DNA of 64,000 nucleotides from Lobosporangium transversale (GCF_002105155.1 NW_019028996.1:248001-312000); one strand, 5' to 3'. Shown: positions 45,944 through 59,638, counted from the stretch's first letter. The notes: generated by a model from the letters alone, not told the origin. Numbers and translations are program-made.

Positions 45944-48683
45944 ATGCATACACATCATGTAAGCCGATGCAATCAAATCTTTGCTGAATTCATTAAACCA
46001 ACAATACGGAATATAAGGCGCGACAGCGCGCGTTTGAATAGACTTGTTAACTCAAATAAGATCATTTTGAATCTAGACCTCATGAAATCAAAGGCCAAGA
46101 ACAGAGGAACACAAGGGACTCCGAATGGCATGTCTAAAAAGGCAAAGGAGACAGACATGACCAACTCACCCAAACCTAGTCTAGACTTCCCACCACATGA
46201 ACAGTTGAATTCAGAGACAAGCGATCGGCCTGCAACAATGTCAGAACACACCTCGCTTTCCACCACAGTCCACAACCATACAGCAGCAATACTGGGCTCA
46301 GAAGGACAGAACACTTCTGAATCAAAATCCATGCAGCATACAGTACCTCAGGCTATTTCTAATGGGATGGTCATAAACGACACTTTGAGCTACGATAGAA
46401 ACGAACGGAGGATCCCCATGACATCCATGGAGACTGAGTACATTGAGGCTCTGTATTCGGATCTAACAGGGGAGTCTCAGAAGAATCATAGTGTCAGTCT
46501 CAACCAACTTCAGGATCCCACTTATGTTCATAACCCAGATTTGGAAGATCTGCCACCTCATTCATCTTCGGAATCGGATGATATCGACTATGAAGACCTT
46601 GATAGCTATGAAGATCAAGGTAGAGATGGTGACTGCGAGGATTTTGATGATGATCTGGATGTATATGATCACGATGACTTTTTATCATCGCAGGAGGCCA
46701 TTCTTATGGAGCTGCGACGTGAGCAGGTTGAGTTTGAAGAAAATGTTCGTCAGCTCCAACAACAGCTGCAGCGACAGGGGTCGCTTCTCCCCCTATCCTC
46801 TAACGATGGCGCTGATCACGAGCAGATGGTTCGCAATGGAAATCTACACACCGAATCTTTAGATCCAACAAGTAATGATAGTCGTTTGCGAGACCTTCGA
46901 TTTAATAATGCGCAGACCGATTATCGACATTCAGCAGAATTTCAGGAGAGGATTACTCACAAGTGTAACCTTTGCAAAGAGCCTCGGTCGAGCCTTTGCT
47001 TGGGGAAATATGGCTGGATATGGAGGCCAATGATCATTGAGGCATTAGCTACAGCTGCAGCAGTAATTGCCACGGTCACTTCGCAACAACTAGAGAAATC
47101 TAATACCCATCGGCCTCACCGATATGATGAATTTTTACCAAAACCACAAAAGACGTCAGAGCTAGGCAAAAGAACTGCTTTTGCTTTCCCATCCTTTGGT
47201 GGCAGATCTCTCCAATCCAATAGGTATGGTTGTTACTGGCTTCGTCAGAATGTGTCTTGTCTACTGCATGCCTAAGCCTTTAGTAACCACTGTTCCCTAC
47301 ATGTGCTTGACTATATTTTATGACAGCGCCCAGAAGTCTTGGGACCATTCTTCAGGGTATCAGCCTCCACCTATACGACACATGTACCGGGGCACAACTC
47401 CGCCATCGCCTGCAATGATTTACCCGCTTCCACCAGATTCACCATACACATTCAGGAGAAAATCGAGTGAGTTCTTGGAGCCTGTCGGAGAATTTCATGA
47501 ATTTCAGTCAGCTGAAGGCAATTCCCGGCAAGTTCTTCTGCACGTTTGGCCACCTTCAAATCTCGACACGCCTCTGTTACAGAAACTAGAAGCTTGTTGT
47601 CGGGACTTTCAAGAGAACGATATTGTTCGAGGGCACAGCGGAGATGGGTTCTTAAATGGATGGCGACCTTCCTGGAAGCAACCCCATCAAACAGGAGTTT
47701 TGCGTTTCGGACATTGGCGAGTGAGAGCCCCGCCAAGTCCAGGAGGCAGTACACGGTTATATGTAAAGATCTCTCTTTCGTTAATCTTTCATGACTGGTG
47801 TATACCATCCACCAACCTACCTTAACGACCATTTGCTCATACTTTTTTTTTTTTTTTTTTTTTTTTCCTGTGGATTTGAATGTCGGTATAGCCGCCATTC
47901 CAGACGCCTCTAACGCTTGCCGCTGGTGGAGGCTCTGTGTTGGGGCCTAGTACAAATGTGCATGGAATTACCTCCAATTACACAGCTTCTAATTTAAATT
48001 CACCGCAGTATAAGAATGGCGCTCGACCACATCAACAGCATCACCATCACCACCACTATCCAGGGCATCAGCATCAACATCAATTGTGTGAGGCCCATGA
48101 TCCTACGATATTCCCAAAAAAGGAGCACAAGATGGTGCAAAGTGTTATACCAGAGAGTCAAGCTAATACACACCGCCATGATACTAATAGCCATACAGAT
48201 GAGACGACACAACAGAATGGCCACCAGGTAGCTCCACATGATCTTCATTTAGAGTCTACAACACAAGGTCGACTTCTTCGCCTGGTTCGGGCCATTCAGA
48301 TGGTGGAGAAAGTGATCATTGCTCGACATCTGAGATACTTGTTTCCAACACTTTATGAAAAATACCATGGTCTTCAATTTGGGACACCCCGACTGTTTGA
48401 TGCAGTGGCGACGGTTGCGTTGGCAATGGATGTGTCACCGCGGTTACACCACGACAAGGCGCATACAAAGCACGGGTTTTGTTGGATCGTTGCATGTGGA
48501 GATTTTGTGGGAGGCGATCTTTGTATTCCGGAACTGGGCAAGAGGGTAGTGATGCGTCCAGGCACTGTAGTGGCCATTCGATCGACTGTTGTAGCTTATT
48601 ACGTCGAACGCTACGCCAGAAACACGAGCATGTATACTATGTATGCATACACCAGCGATAATAATTGGCCGCCTGCTACCTAA
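45944..48683 (+). CDS. TET/JBP-like 2-oxoglutarate dioxygenase fold, probably inactive
   Basis: Exons 45944-47223, 47327-47762 and 47892-48683 give 835 residues. The first ~400 are acidic, Ser/Asp/Gln-rich and without domain; a second in-frame ATG at 46084 is a credible alternative start. A His-rich stretch (HQQHHHHHHYPGHQHQHQ) precedes the C-terminal domain. That domain (about 690-835) follows the fungal TET/JBP plan: an H-x-D (H758, D760 in RLHHDKAH), FVGGDLCIPELG, RPGTVVAIRS. The third iron ligand, expected a few residues after RS, aligns with Y808, and the arginine that normally holds 2-oxoglutarate aligns with N816 (R815 is next to it). Both changes argue against activity. Relatives in fungi are often linked to DNA transposons; none is next to this one. 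Low confidence about function, better about the fold. Confidence 0.7.
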
Positions 48684-49078
48684 ATGCTCTGCATTTTGCT
48701 ATTACTATCACTATTGTTATTTTTCGGTCCCTTGTACACAGAATAACGGTGATAACAACGACAACCGGAAGGGTGCTCTCGACTCCCGATTGATTACTGC
48801 TGTGCGAAAACGAACAGAGGGTCTTCTTGTAATATGCAAGGATGAAAGAGATCCGCACAGCGTGAGTGTATGCCAGTATCGATCACCCAAAGAAAAAGTG
48901 AAAATGAAAAAAAAAAAAAAACAAAAAACAAAAAACAAAAAAATACTATGGAGTATGGTCCATAACTGAGCAATGGTCATAGCGAAGGTGCATGTCTATG
49001 GTACAACAATATGCAGAAGGATCTATTAGAGTGTATAAAATTAGTTTGCTAGTGGCTGTGGGTTTTGACGCTTCCTAA
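48684..49078. other. Intergenic region left of the inverted repeat
   Basis: About 395 bp with simple A-rich sequence near 48905-48942; no gene. Confidence 0.4.
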
Positions 49079-49410
49079 TAAGAAATGAAATGAGAGCAAC
49101 GGACAATTACACTTGTTGAATGTGCTTTATGTTGTCACCTTGGGTAGAATCCTCGTAGCATCGGTGCGCCCGACGCCAAGAGCTTTAGAGCAATATGGAG
49201 GTGGGAGGAGGGACCAACAGGAGGTGGGGACTGGATTGTCTATGAAGAGAACGAAAAGAAGAGGGGACCTGCGCTCAATGACCGGGCGAGCAAAGCAGGA
49301 TCAAAGTGATCGATTACACTATCGACATTTACAAGCTAATGTAAGGCACCAGTCTACTCTGTAAATAAAGATCTCCCTCCCTGTCCAGCTGATATCGATT
49401 GTATGCATGT
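49079..49410 (+). repeat. Left arm of the 332-bp inverted repeat
   Basis: Reverse complement of 49908-50239 with a single mismatch. Starts TAAGAAATGAAATGAGAG; ends ...TTGTATGCATGT. Confidence 0.9.
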
Positions 49411-49518
49411 CTCACTCTCTCAATCTTTCCATGGACAAAGTGATGTGATCTTTTGCTTTGAAGGAAGTACCTGAAGCGTCAACATTAGATATGGACGTAC
49501 AATCGGAGAAAACAAACA

Positions 49519-49710
49519 TTGGAGTCACACAAAGGTCAACTTTCTTTAACAGTCGCCACAACAGCATTAAGAGCAATGATCAAGTATACTGATACCCCAT
49601 ACAATGAAAAGGTGAAATATCTGGATATCTCTGCAATCGGTATTCGAGAAGACAGGCTATGGTGGTTGGACTATGAGCTAAACTGTCCTACTGGCTATGA
49701 GTACCATTGA
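49519..49710 (+). CDS. Small frame in the centre of the palindromic element
   Basis: Sixty-odd codons from a TTG with no ATG in front, ending in TGA at 49708-49710. The composition (TVATTALRAMIKYTD...WWLDYELNCPTGYEYH) looks protein-like and not repetitive; upstream the same frame closes at a TAG. It may be the last exon or a captured fragment of a longer gene. I do not recognise it. Confidence 0.3.
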   Translation: MESHKGQLSLTVATTALRAMIKYTDTPYNEKVKYLDISAIGIREDRLWWLDYELNCPTGYEYH

Positions 49711-49907
49711 AAGACAGATTGAATCATATATAAGAATGTGCTGCGGTACTTGAATAAAATCTTAGGGCTTCAGTTTGATTTTATACTCTAGAGAACGAGT
49801 CCCCAACACATTGATCTGCTGAGAAACCAGAGTGCTATCTTTCCATCTCGACTAGACCACCATTGATAGGTGCGATGCTTCAGCCTATTTCAAACGGTTC
49901 GGTACAT

Positions 49908-50239
49908 ACATGCATACAATCGATATCAGCTGGACAGGGAGGGAGATCTTTATTTACAGAGTAGACTGGTGCCTTACATTAGCTTGTAAATGTCGATAGT
50001 GTAATCGATCACTTTGATCCTGCTTTGCTCGCCCGGTCATTGAGCGCAGGTCCCCTCTTCTTTTCGTTCTCTTCATGGACAATCCAGTCCCCACCTCCTG
50101 TTGGTCCCTCCTCCCACCTCCATATTGCTCTAAAGCTCTTGGCGTCGGGCGCACCGATGCTACGAGGATTCTACCCAAGGTGACAACATAAAGCACATTC
50201 AACAAGTGTAATTGTCCGTTGCTCTCATTTCATTTCTTA
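49908..50239 (-). repeat. Right arm of the 332-bp inverted repeat
   Basis: Reverse complement of 49079-49410 with a single mismatch. The outer end is CATTTCATTTCTTA. Confidence 0.9.
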
Positions 50240-51519
50240 GTGGCTATACTTGGTAGGTCAGTACTGCATGTACATTCAAGTAGAGTAAGCTCATCGGAGT
50301 GTGACACATTACGGACGCCTTTTCCTCGCCCATTTGTGATCTAATGTGTCTCCTTTTTTTTATTATAAGAGAGTGAGAGCAATAACGAACCATCGGGGAC
50401 AACAATTATAAGTCTCTAACGGACACCATCTGCAGTCGCTGTCAATCTTCTTTTACAGGCTGTGTATATACTGATGCTCGATCAATATCTCTTTCTGGGG
50501 GTGTATTGCATGTTATGTCCAAACAATTGCAAAGAAATGTTGTACAGGACCATGCCCCAATTGTTAGAACAATTGTATGAAAATCAATAAGACATGAACA
50601 CAAACAGCATGTTGTTGCTATTTCCCGCCCAAATACTCCAGATTCTGACCATCCTTCTCCCTCATGCATGATAAATTCAATTTGTTATTTGTTGTTACAT
50701 ACTTTGCATATTGCACCATGAGCATGCATCATGGTGTCCTGATATTTAAGGCTGACTAGTTTAATTGAGCGACAAAACAGCCCTTTTGCAAAGATGATGC
50801 TGAGATTCTCTCTCTCTTTGTTTTTTTATGTGTGCTCTTCAGATTTTTTCTCCAGCTCTCGATGCTCTCGATAATTTTTTTTTATTTTCTCTCTCTTGAA
50901 ACTCTATGCTCACTTTCTCTTTGTCATTTTCTTCCTCTCTCACCTCTATCTCTTGCCTTGTCTCTTTTCTTCACCTACACCTCTCTATGACCCACTCACA
51001 TGTGTCCATACACACCTTGACGCCTGATTCTTGACTTTTGCATTAACTTACTCTCTCGTCTCCTTTCCTTCTTTTAACGCCTTGTTGCATTTTCAACACG
51101 CCATCCTTATCATTATTCCTCATCATCCCTAGATTCATTCATTCTGTCATTCATTCATATAATTTATAGTCGTACTCTGCCTATCCTCTAATCTATCCTC
51201 CCCACAAACCAGTTCCTTAACCTTCTGTCAACTAAGCTTAAAACTTTTCTGATATCGTGTACTCACTCATTCATCAGCATCATTGCATCATTCAATCATT
51301 GAACTACTAATACAATAATACATTTACGACATCAGGAGGCAAGGGAAAAAAAAAAAAAAAAAAAAAAAATAGACCCAATCTATCCATCTACGTTTAATAA
51401 GCTATCCATCACATCTTCAAACGCAGTTTATTCGAGCATATCCTTCTTTTCATCTGCTTTCGTCTGCCCCTTTCTTCAAACGACAAAGCTCTTCACCAAC
51501 ACCGAAAAATTTCTCAACA
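50240..51519. other. Promoter and long leader region of the methyltransferase gene
   Basis: About 1.3 kb. From 50800 on it is strongly pyrimidine-rich (CTCTCT, TCATTCATTC), with an A run of about 25 at 51345-51369 some 150 bp before the start codon. A short open stretch at about 50459-50574 (+) reads as protein-like (VYTDARSISLSGGVLHVMSK) and ends in TGA; it may be an old transposon remnant but cannot be assigned. Confidence 0.45.
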
Positions 51520-53019
51520 ATGGGCAGCAGCCAGTCCTCCTTGCAGGCGCGTCTGCACAAGAAGCCCAGGCCGACGCAGCAAGAACTCCAACGTGAATAT
51601 CAGCGTAAATTGAGTGAGCAGCAAATGGCAGACCATTTGTCTGCTCGCTTGGCCCTAGAGAGTAACACTTCGTTTGCGCGTGGCGCTCAGGAGTTTAGCC
51701 AAATCCCTGCTATGAATGGTTACACCCCTTCCGTCATTGCTTCAACCGCCAACAACGAGAGCTTTTATCAACAACGTGCCAACACCATTCACTCTACTAA
51801 CGGCGCTAAATCTGCACAGCAAAACTTCCGCTGGATTGATGGAAGGCGCCATCACAACAACGAGGATGCCGTCTATGTACTTCCAAATGATATTGATGAA
51901 ATGGATAGGTGAGATGCATGGCCCCAAACATTTTAGGTTAATGCTTCATACTCGAGCTAATAGTTTATTGTTTTAATTATCGTTGTAAGTTTACTAAGCC
52001 ATTGTGTTATATTTCTTTCTGTTCTTTCTCTTTGCATCTCTATGATACTCTCTCAGACTTCACCTTCAGCATTATGTTATTCGACACGCGTTTAATGGAA
52101 ACACGCGCGCCAAGTTTGATGGCAAGATTCACAAAGATGTTCTCGATGTTGGTTGTGGTCCAGGAACATGGATTTTAGGTAAGTACTTTCAACACACAAC
52201 ATTGGTTTCATTTCCAGTCCAAATGATTATCAGTCCTTTAAACCCAATCATTTAACACCATTTATCCATCTGTTCATAGAAATGTCAACGGAACATACCG
52301 AAACCAATTTCACAGGTATCGACATATCCGCTGTTTGGCCAACAGAAATCAGACCTCGCAATTGTCGCTTCCAGGTTGTTAATGCTATTCAAGGCCTGCC
52401 ATTCGAGGATAATACCTTTGATTTTGTTTATCAGAGATTTATGATCTTGGCCTATCCTGCCAAAGATTGGCCATTCATTGTTCAGGAATTGGTGCGCGTC
52501 ACCAAACCAGGTGGCATTATTGAGCTGACAGAGATGCCAGTTGCAACAAGCTCCAACGGTCCAGAGCTTACTAAAATACTGGATGTCCTTGAAAGAGGGT
52601 GCATTTCCAAAGGGCTAGATCCCAAAGTGGCAAGGAAGCTTGATATTTTGCTACAGGAGGCAGGCATCAAAGACGTCAAAACTAGCCATACCTCTATCGA
52701 AATTGGTGCCTGGGGTAAAAAAGTTGGCCAACTAATGCGTGAAAACATGGCTGGACTTTGGTCAAGCCTGAAGGGCTGGCTCAAGGAGCTGACAGGAATG
52801 ACAGATGCCCAGTATGACAGCATGATCAAAAGAATTTTTGTAGAGTATGAGGACTACCAATGTTATGTCAATTGCTATTGCGCATGGGGTGTAAAACCTC
52901 ACCCAACGGAACATCTCTCTACGTCACCAGTAGCATCAACGACTCTATCGTCTCAAACAGATCCATCCATCATTGGTGGAATACAAGGCATTTCAGCACG
53001 ACAACCAGTAGTAATGTAA
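51520..53019 (+). CDS. SAM-dependent methyltransferase, N-myristoylation-type start
   Basis: Class I methyltransferase. Exons 51520-51908, 52057-52178, 52280-53019, 416 residues. The 150-residue Gln/Ser/Asn-rich front begins MGSSQSSL, which fits the N-myristoylation consensus (Gly2, Ser6). Motif I DVLDVGCGPGTWILE is at about 157-169, spanning exon 2/3; later LPFEDNTFDFVYQRFM, RVTKPGGIIELTEMP, and the final C-terminal helix region (YEDYQCYVNCYCAWGVKP) fit UbiE/TAM-like fungal methyltransferases. The substrate is unknown. Membrane attachment is inference from the start sequence only. The gene has a long pyrimidine-rich leader. Confidence 0.85.
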
Positions 53020-53862
53020 TTGGTAATGCAATGCCAACACATTGCCAGGCCTGGAAGCTCGATTGTGATAGGATGTGATACATTGGCTCGACATTGGTGT
53101 AATGACACCATGGCCGAGGGTTGACGTCCATGAAATCTCACGACTGTCATTTTTAATGTATAATTTATTTAATGTATACAGCACTTTGTACTGCCCATCT
53201 TCCTTATTTTAACACGCCACCATCGAACACCCTTTAGAGTATCATTAAATTAATTAAAAAACAGAACGCAGACTGCAAAACATGTGGCCACATCATAAAA
53301 AAGATCGATGTGACCAATTTTTCCTCTTGACTTGACATAATATGAGACCCAAGCCGATATGAATCAGTCGGATGTCCCTTACTGTCTCCTTTTCTTACTG
53401 TTTCTGACCGAGTGTTACTCTTTTTTGACGCAGTGGCAGTGTGGTTCAGAGCAAGGTGGAATAACTTGAGCACCTCAAAATGTGTTTGTTTGTAATAAAA
53501 CCAAAACACATATCATCCATCCGTCAGTTTGGTGATGTGCTCGTACACAGTGCATGTCATTTGGCAGAGCTGAGTGTGTAATTGAGGAAAAACCTGTCTT
53601 CCTCTCTTTCTCTTTGTCTCCTTTATTGTATCTTTCTTCCTCTCCCTATATTCCTATATTCTTCCCTGCATCGGACGCCCTATCTCAATCGTTTGATTAC
53701 GCCCCCTCAATCCTACTTTCAAGTCCAAAAGAACTCGCATCCATCCTCAATCTCACCTGACTCCAACGCGCGTGGCAGATTAACCTTATTATTTGTCTAA
53801 TTACTGGGTCAAATCCTCCTCTCCATCTGTGTTGGACGCAATAGTTGCAGCTCGTCCTTCGA
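53020..53862. other. Intergenic region methyltransferase-FAM72
   Basis: About 840 bp. Pyrimidine-rich from 53590 to 53780, a likely promoter/leader for the next gene. No supported gene. Confidence 0.4.
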
Positions 53863-55766
<1,904 letters not shown>

Positions 55767-56398
55767 TGATTCTGATTTGATCAAACCACTCTTTTTTGAA
55801 ACATTTTTTAAGTCGATAATCTTATATAGAATATTTGTAATATGCTTACTGCATTATATAACATGAGACAAAATAGTCAAAAAAAAAAAAAAAAACAGTT
55901 TGATCCCAATTTTCCACATATTGTCAGACTCCGCGCCTTCCATTTTGGCACAGAAGGGACGACAGAGTGAAATGGCTTCTAGTCTACTGGGACCAATGTT
56001 CTACGATGTCTTGTGTATTCATTATATGCCATCAGAAATATCGTCTACAAATGGACGTGCGCACAAATTTGGAACACAAAGCAATTTCCTGACATGTCTA
56101 CCCCACACGTCCCGATCATTTGTGGCTTAAATTTATAATAAATTAATAAGTTCAGGGGCACATTTATTTTTGAACAATTGATCCGAACCGGCCAAACGCT
56201 GTGCTGTTGTTCTCTTCTTTCCTTTCCTTTACACATTTTCACCTTGTCTAACACGATTGTTATTGTTATCATCACATTTCCGACAGCGCCAACACAGTTC
56301 TCATTTCGCCTTTTCTTTTTATTTGTTTTGTCATATTTTAAATTTCTTTTTTTTTGTCGTATTCCTTTCTTCTTCCTTTTTTTTTCTTCGGTTGTATC
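55767..56398. other. Intergenic region FAM72-acyl-CoA oxidase
   Basis: About 630 bp; pyrimidine-rich from 56210. No gene recognised. Confidence 0.4.
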
Positions 56399-57211
56399 AT
56401 GGTAGAATCACAAGCTTGCAAGGACCTTGCGGCCGCACGCGCAAAGACTTCCTTCCCTATCATCGAGCTCACTCGTTATATCTATGGATCGGATGAGGAA
56501 ATTGCTCGGCGCCGAAAAATTGCTAATATAGTGCTTAATGATCCCGTCTTTAGCTTTGATCGCAGGCATGTCTTTCTATTTCTTACTCTCTTCTTCTTTT
56601 ACTATTGTTATTATTATTTTATTCAAATTACCTAATGATTGACTAATATATCTACTACTGTTATTACTATTGCTACCACTATTATGATCATAATTATGAC
56701 CATTATTATTGTTCTTGAACTTGCAGAGTTGGCCTGAGCCGAGTCGAGGATGTGAAGACGGGTCTAGCCATGAGTCTTCGTCTGTATCAATTGAGAGAAG
56801 AGCACAAGTTTACTCACGAGGAATTCCGAATGTGTAAATACAAACCTATGCTTACTTGTTATTAGGGCTATTAGCTTGGCCTTCATTTCCTCAGATCACA
56901 GTTCTCACATGCAGTTACTTTATCTCCTCCCTTCATAAAAAAAAAAAAAAAAAAAAAGGCCTCGATTTCATAGATGACTACCTTCCGGTAAGGAAAAAAA
57001 ATTAGTAATTTTTTTAGTTTGTTAGTTCGTTTTGTTTAAATAGGTTGCTCATTAAATTATGAGACCACAACAGGTAGGTCTTCATGAAACAGCCTTCATT
57101 CCCGCTATCTACGCTCAAGGAACGGACGAGCAAGCAAAATATTGGGGACCTCTGGCAGAGAAGCATCAGATCATCGGCTGCTATGCACAGACTGAACTAG
57201 GCCATGGCAGT

Positions 57212-57242
<31 letters not shown>

Positions 57243-59238
57243 GGAAAGAAAAATGACGGCTTGATATTTCTTTTTCTTACTGCTACTTCATTTCATGACA
57301 TTTGTCGTCAGGTAATCTCTCTGGGCTCGAGACAACAGCCACTTTCAACAAAGATACGGACGAATGGATTATTCATAGTACTACGTTTACTGCATCCAAG
57401 TGGTGGATTGGTGGTCTAGGCGTCATTGCAACCCATGCATTTATCCAGGCGCGTCTCATCATTGACGGCAAGGATTATGGACCTCATGGATTTATTGTTC
57501 CTATTCGCTCGCTCAAAGATCATCGTCCCTTCCCCGGTGTGAAAGCTGGGGACATTGGTCCCAAAGCATATGGCGGCTTTTCAAAAATCGATAACGGCTG
57601 TAAGAAGAAAAAAAAAAAAAAGTGTCAATGCCAGCAAATTGTAGATCTATGGATTACTGAGATTCAAGCAAAAGATGTTCTGACGATTGATATCTTTTTA
57701 TATCCGACGATATGATGTAGATGTCCTCTTTGATCATCATCCTATTCCAAGAGAGAATATGCTCATGCGATTTGCCAAGGTCAGCAGAGATGGTCAGTAT
57801 ACCAGGCCTCCTCACAGCAAGGTAAGCCATGCTTGTTTCTTTATAAAATTACAAAAATACATCAAAGTATATAGATTAACGCCCATGACATCGACCACTT
57901 GCCCAAACATCAACTGTTTCCCAATAGCTCTCTTATGGATCAATGATTTTACTCCGGTCTGGAATGGTCCGCGAGGCATCCATGGTGCTAGGACGTGCGA
58001 CAACTATCGCGACCCGCTACTCTACAGTCCGCCGTCAGTTCCATGTACCAACCAGTCGAAAGGATATCGACAATCCTAAGCTGGAAACTCAGGTGATCAA
58101 TTACCCCATGGTACAGGCTCGCTTATTCCCCATGATTGCTCAAGCCTACGCTATCCTGGCTGCTGGAAAGAAAATGCAAGTCATGTACAAAAGCATGCTT
58201 TCAGAGCTTATGGTTGGCGATATCTCATCTCTCGCCGAAGTGCATTCTATTAGTTCAGGATTAAAGAGTACCTGTTCTACAATAGCGGCTACTGGAATAG
58301 AAGACTGCAGAAAATTGATGGGTGGACATGGGTTCTCGTATTTCAGTGGAATCCCGCATATTTGGTCTTCTTATGTGCCCTCCAATACTTATGAGGTATT
58401 TGATCCATTTTCTGTTGATTTGATCTGCCGTCTTTTAAATCAAGCAGGGCAGTAAGACTGACTTTTTTTTTTTCTTTTTTTCTTTTTTTTTTTTCTTCTG
58501 GATTAGGGAGATAATTTTCTGTTGACGCAGCAGTCTGCAAGGTACTTAATGAAGCAACTCAAGACCGCGACTACAGAGCCTGAAAAGCTGACCTCTTTCT
58601 CAAAGTACTTGCTCAGGGCGCTCGATCAAGACGCACTCCAAAGTGAGCGATGCTCAGTCCAGGATGCCTCGGACTGGCTCAAGCCTGAGGTCCAATTGGC
58701 TGCTTTTGAGCACCGTGCCGGACGGCTGGTATCAACCCTTGCTTTGGCTGCTTCGCAGGAAAATGTCATCTGGAGTGACCTCAACATTGAATGCTGGCGG
58801 TTAAACCATGCCCAATCGGAGTATGTGATAGCAAGCTGTGCAATAGAGAGTTTGTCTCTGGCCAAGGATGAGGATATGTCTTCTGGAACAATGCATGTGT
58901 TGAAACGTCTCTCTGATCTCTTTGCACTGCATACAATCCATACGTCCTTGAGTGATTATCTGGAAGATTATTATATTTCACCAAATCAATGCCAATTACT
59001 TCGTCAGCAGATCAAGAGCCTATTAACTGCATTAGCAGATGACGTAGTTGGCTTGGTGGATGCGTTTGATTTCCCAGATCAGCTTCTGAACAGCGCCTTG
59101 GGAAGTTATGATGGAGATGCTTACCAACGCCTTTGGGATACTGCTCAGAAGCAGAAGATTAATCAGACAGAGGTCGTTGACGGATACAAAGAATACATTG
59201 TTCCAATTTTGACCCAGTACGGAGTAGCTAAGCTTTAG
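56399..59238 (+). CDS. ACOX: Peroxisomal acyl-CoA oxidase
   Basis: First enzyme of peroxisomal beta-oxidation, a FAD enzyme making trans-2-enoyl-CoA and H2O2. Eight exons: 56399-56565, 56727-56833, 56959-56987 (29 nt), 57074-57209, 57312-57599, 57721-57821, 57928-58395, 58507-59238; 675 residues. The first intron starts GC (GCATGT) not GT; only this donor keeps phase and gives FDRRVGLSR. FAD-domain motifs: TAFIPAIYAQGTDEQAKYWGPLA, GCYAQTELGHGSNLSGLETTATF, KWWIGGLG, YGPHGFIVPIRS, DIGPKAYGGFSKIDNGY, RENMLMRFAKV. The last exons have GMVREASMVLGRATTIATRYSTVRRQF, CRKLMGGHGFSYFSG, PSNTYEGDNFLLTQQSARYL. The C-terminus AKL is a PTS1-type peroxisomal signal. Length matches the family (about 660-700). 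Confidence 0.94.
56566..56726 (+). promoter_or_regulatory. GC-AG intron of the acyl-CoA oxidase gene
   Basis: Donor reads CAG|GCATGT and acceptor TTGCAG. A normal GT donor giving the same reading frame is not present: the next GT (56571) breaks the phase. GC-AG introns occur in fungi at a low rate. Confidence 0.7.
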
Positions 59239-59638
59239 AAAAAAAAAAAAAAAAAAAAAAAACTATGAACTGAAACTACAAAGACAGAAGTAAGGTGAAT
59301 TGGGTTTTTGTTATTCTCTTCCAATACAAAATTAAATAAATAATATCTGTAAACATGTAGATAGACTATGCAGAATACAGAACATTTAAAACATACATGA
59401 TCCAGACATACGCCGTCTTGCCATTTGGGTTGGCTAATCTTCATTTAACGGGTTTTTTTTTTGATAACGAGGACTCACGAGGTCATGTAGGACCTATTAA
59501 GATACTAGCTCTATAAATGGGTTGCTCCGGCCTGACTGTGGTGCTTTCTAGGTGTCTCCTAGCTAGTTTTTGAAGGAAACCTCTTTATTTGCAAATGGGA
59601 GACGCAAATTTAATTGATCACGTGACTGCCATGAATTT
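59239..59638. other. Intergenic region between acyl-CoA oxidase and SINE
   Basis: Contains an A run of about 22 directly after the oxidase stop codon (59239-59261) and AATAAA at 59335-59340, the probable poly(A) signal. No gene. Confidence 0.5.

Larger units (their letters stand above)
49079..50239. mobile_element. Palindromic element: 332-bp terminal inverted repeats, 497-bp centre
   Basis: 49079-49410 and 49908-50239 are reverse complements over all 332 positions with one mismatch by my reading (T versus C in an internal GTC[T/C]ATG). Sequence on either side is unrelated. The repeats run inward from TAAGAAATGAAATGAGAG to a shared GTATGCATGT. An identical 84-codon frame occurs in both arms as a consequence of the symmetry and looks non-coding (Arg/Gly/Gln-rich). 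The central 497 bp holds a 63-residue frame (49519-49710). Candidates are a fold-back or MITE-like DNA transposon, or an inverted duplication. I found no clear target-site duplication at the ends; the 8-mer TAGTGGCT at 49050 and 50238 is not placed symmetrically. Confidence 0.8.

Noticed and set aside
49050-50245. TAGTGGCT as 8-bp target-site duplication of the palindromic element
   Set aside because: The left copy lies 22 bp outside the repeat end and the right copy overlaps it; not symmetric.
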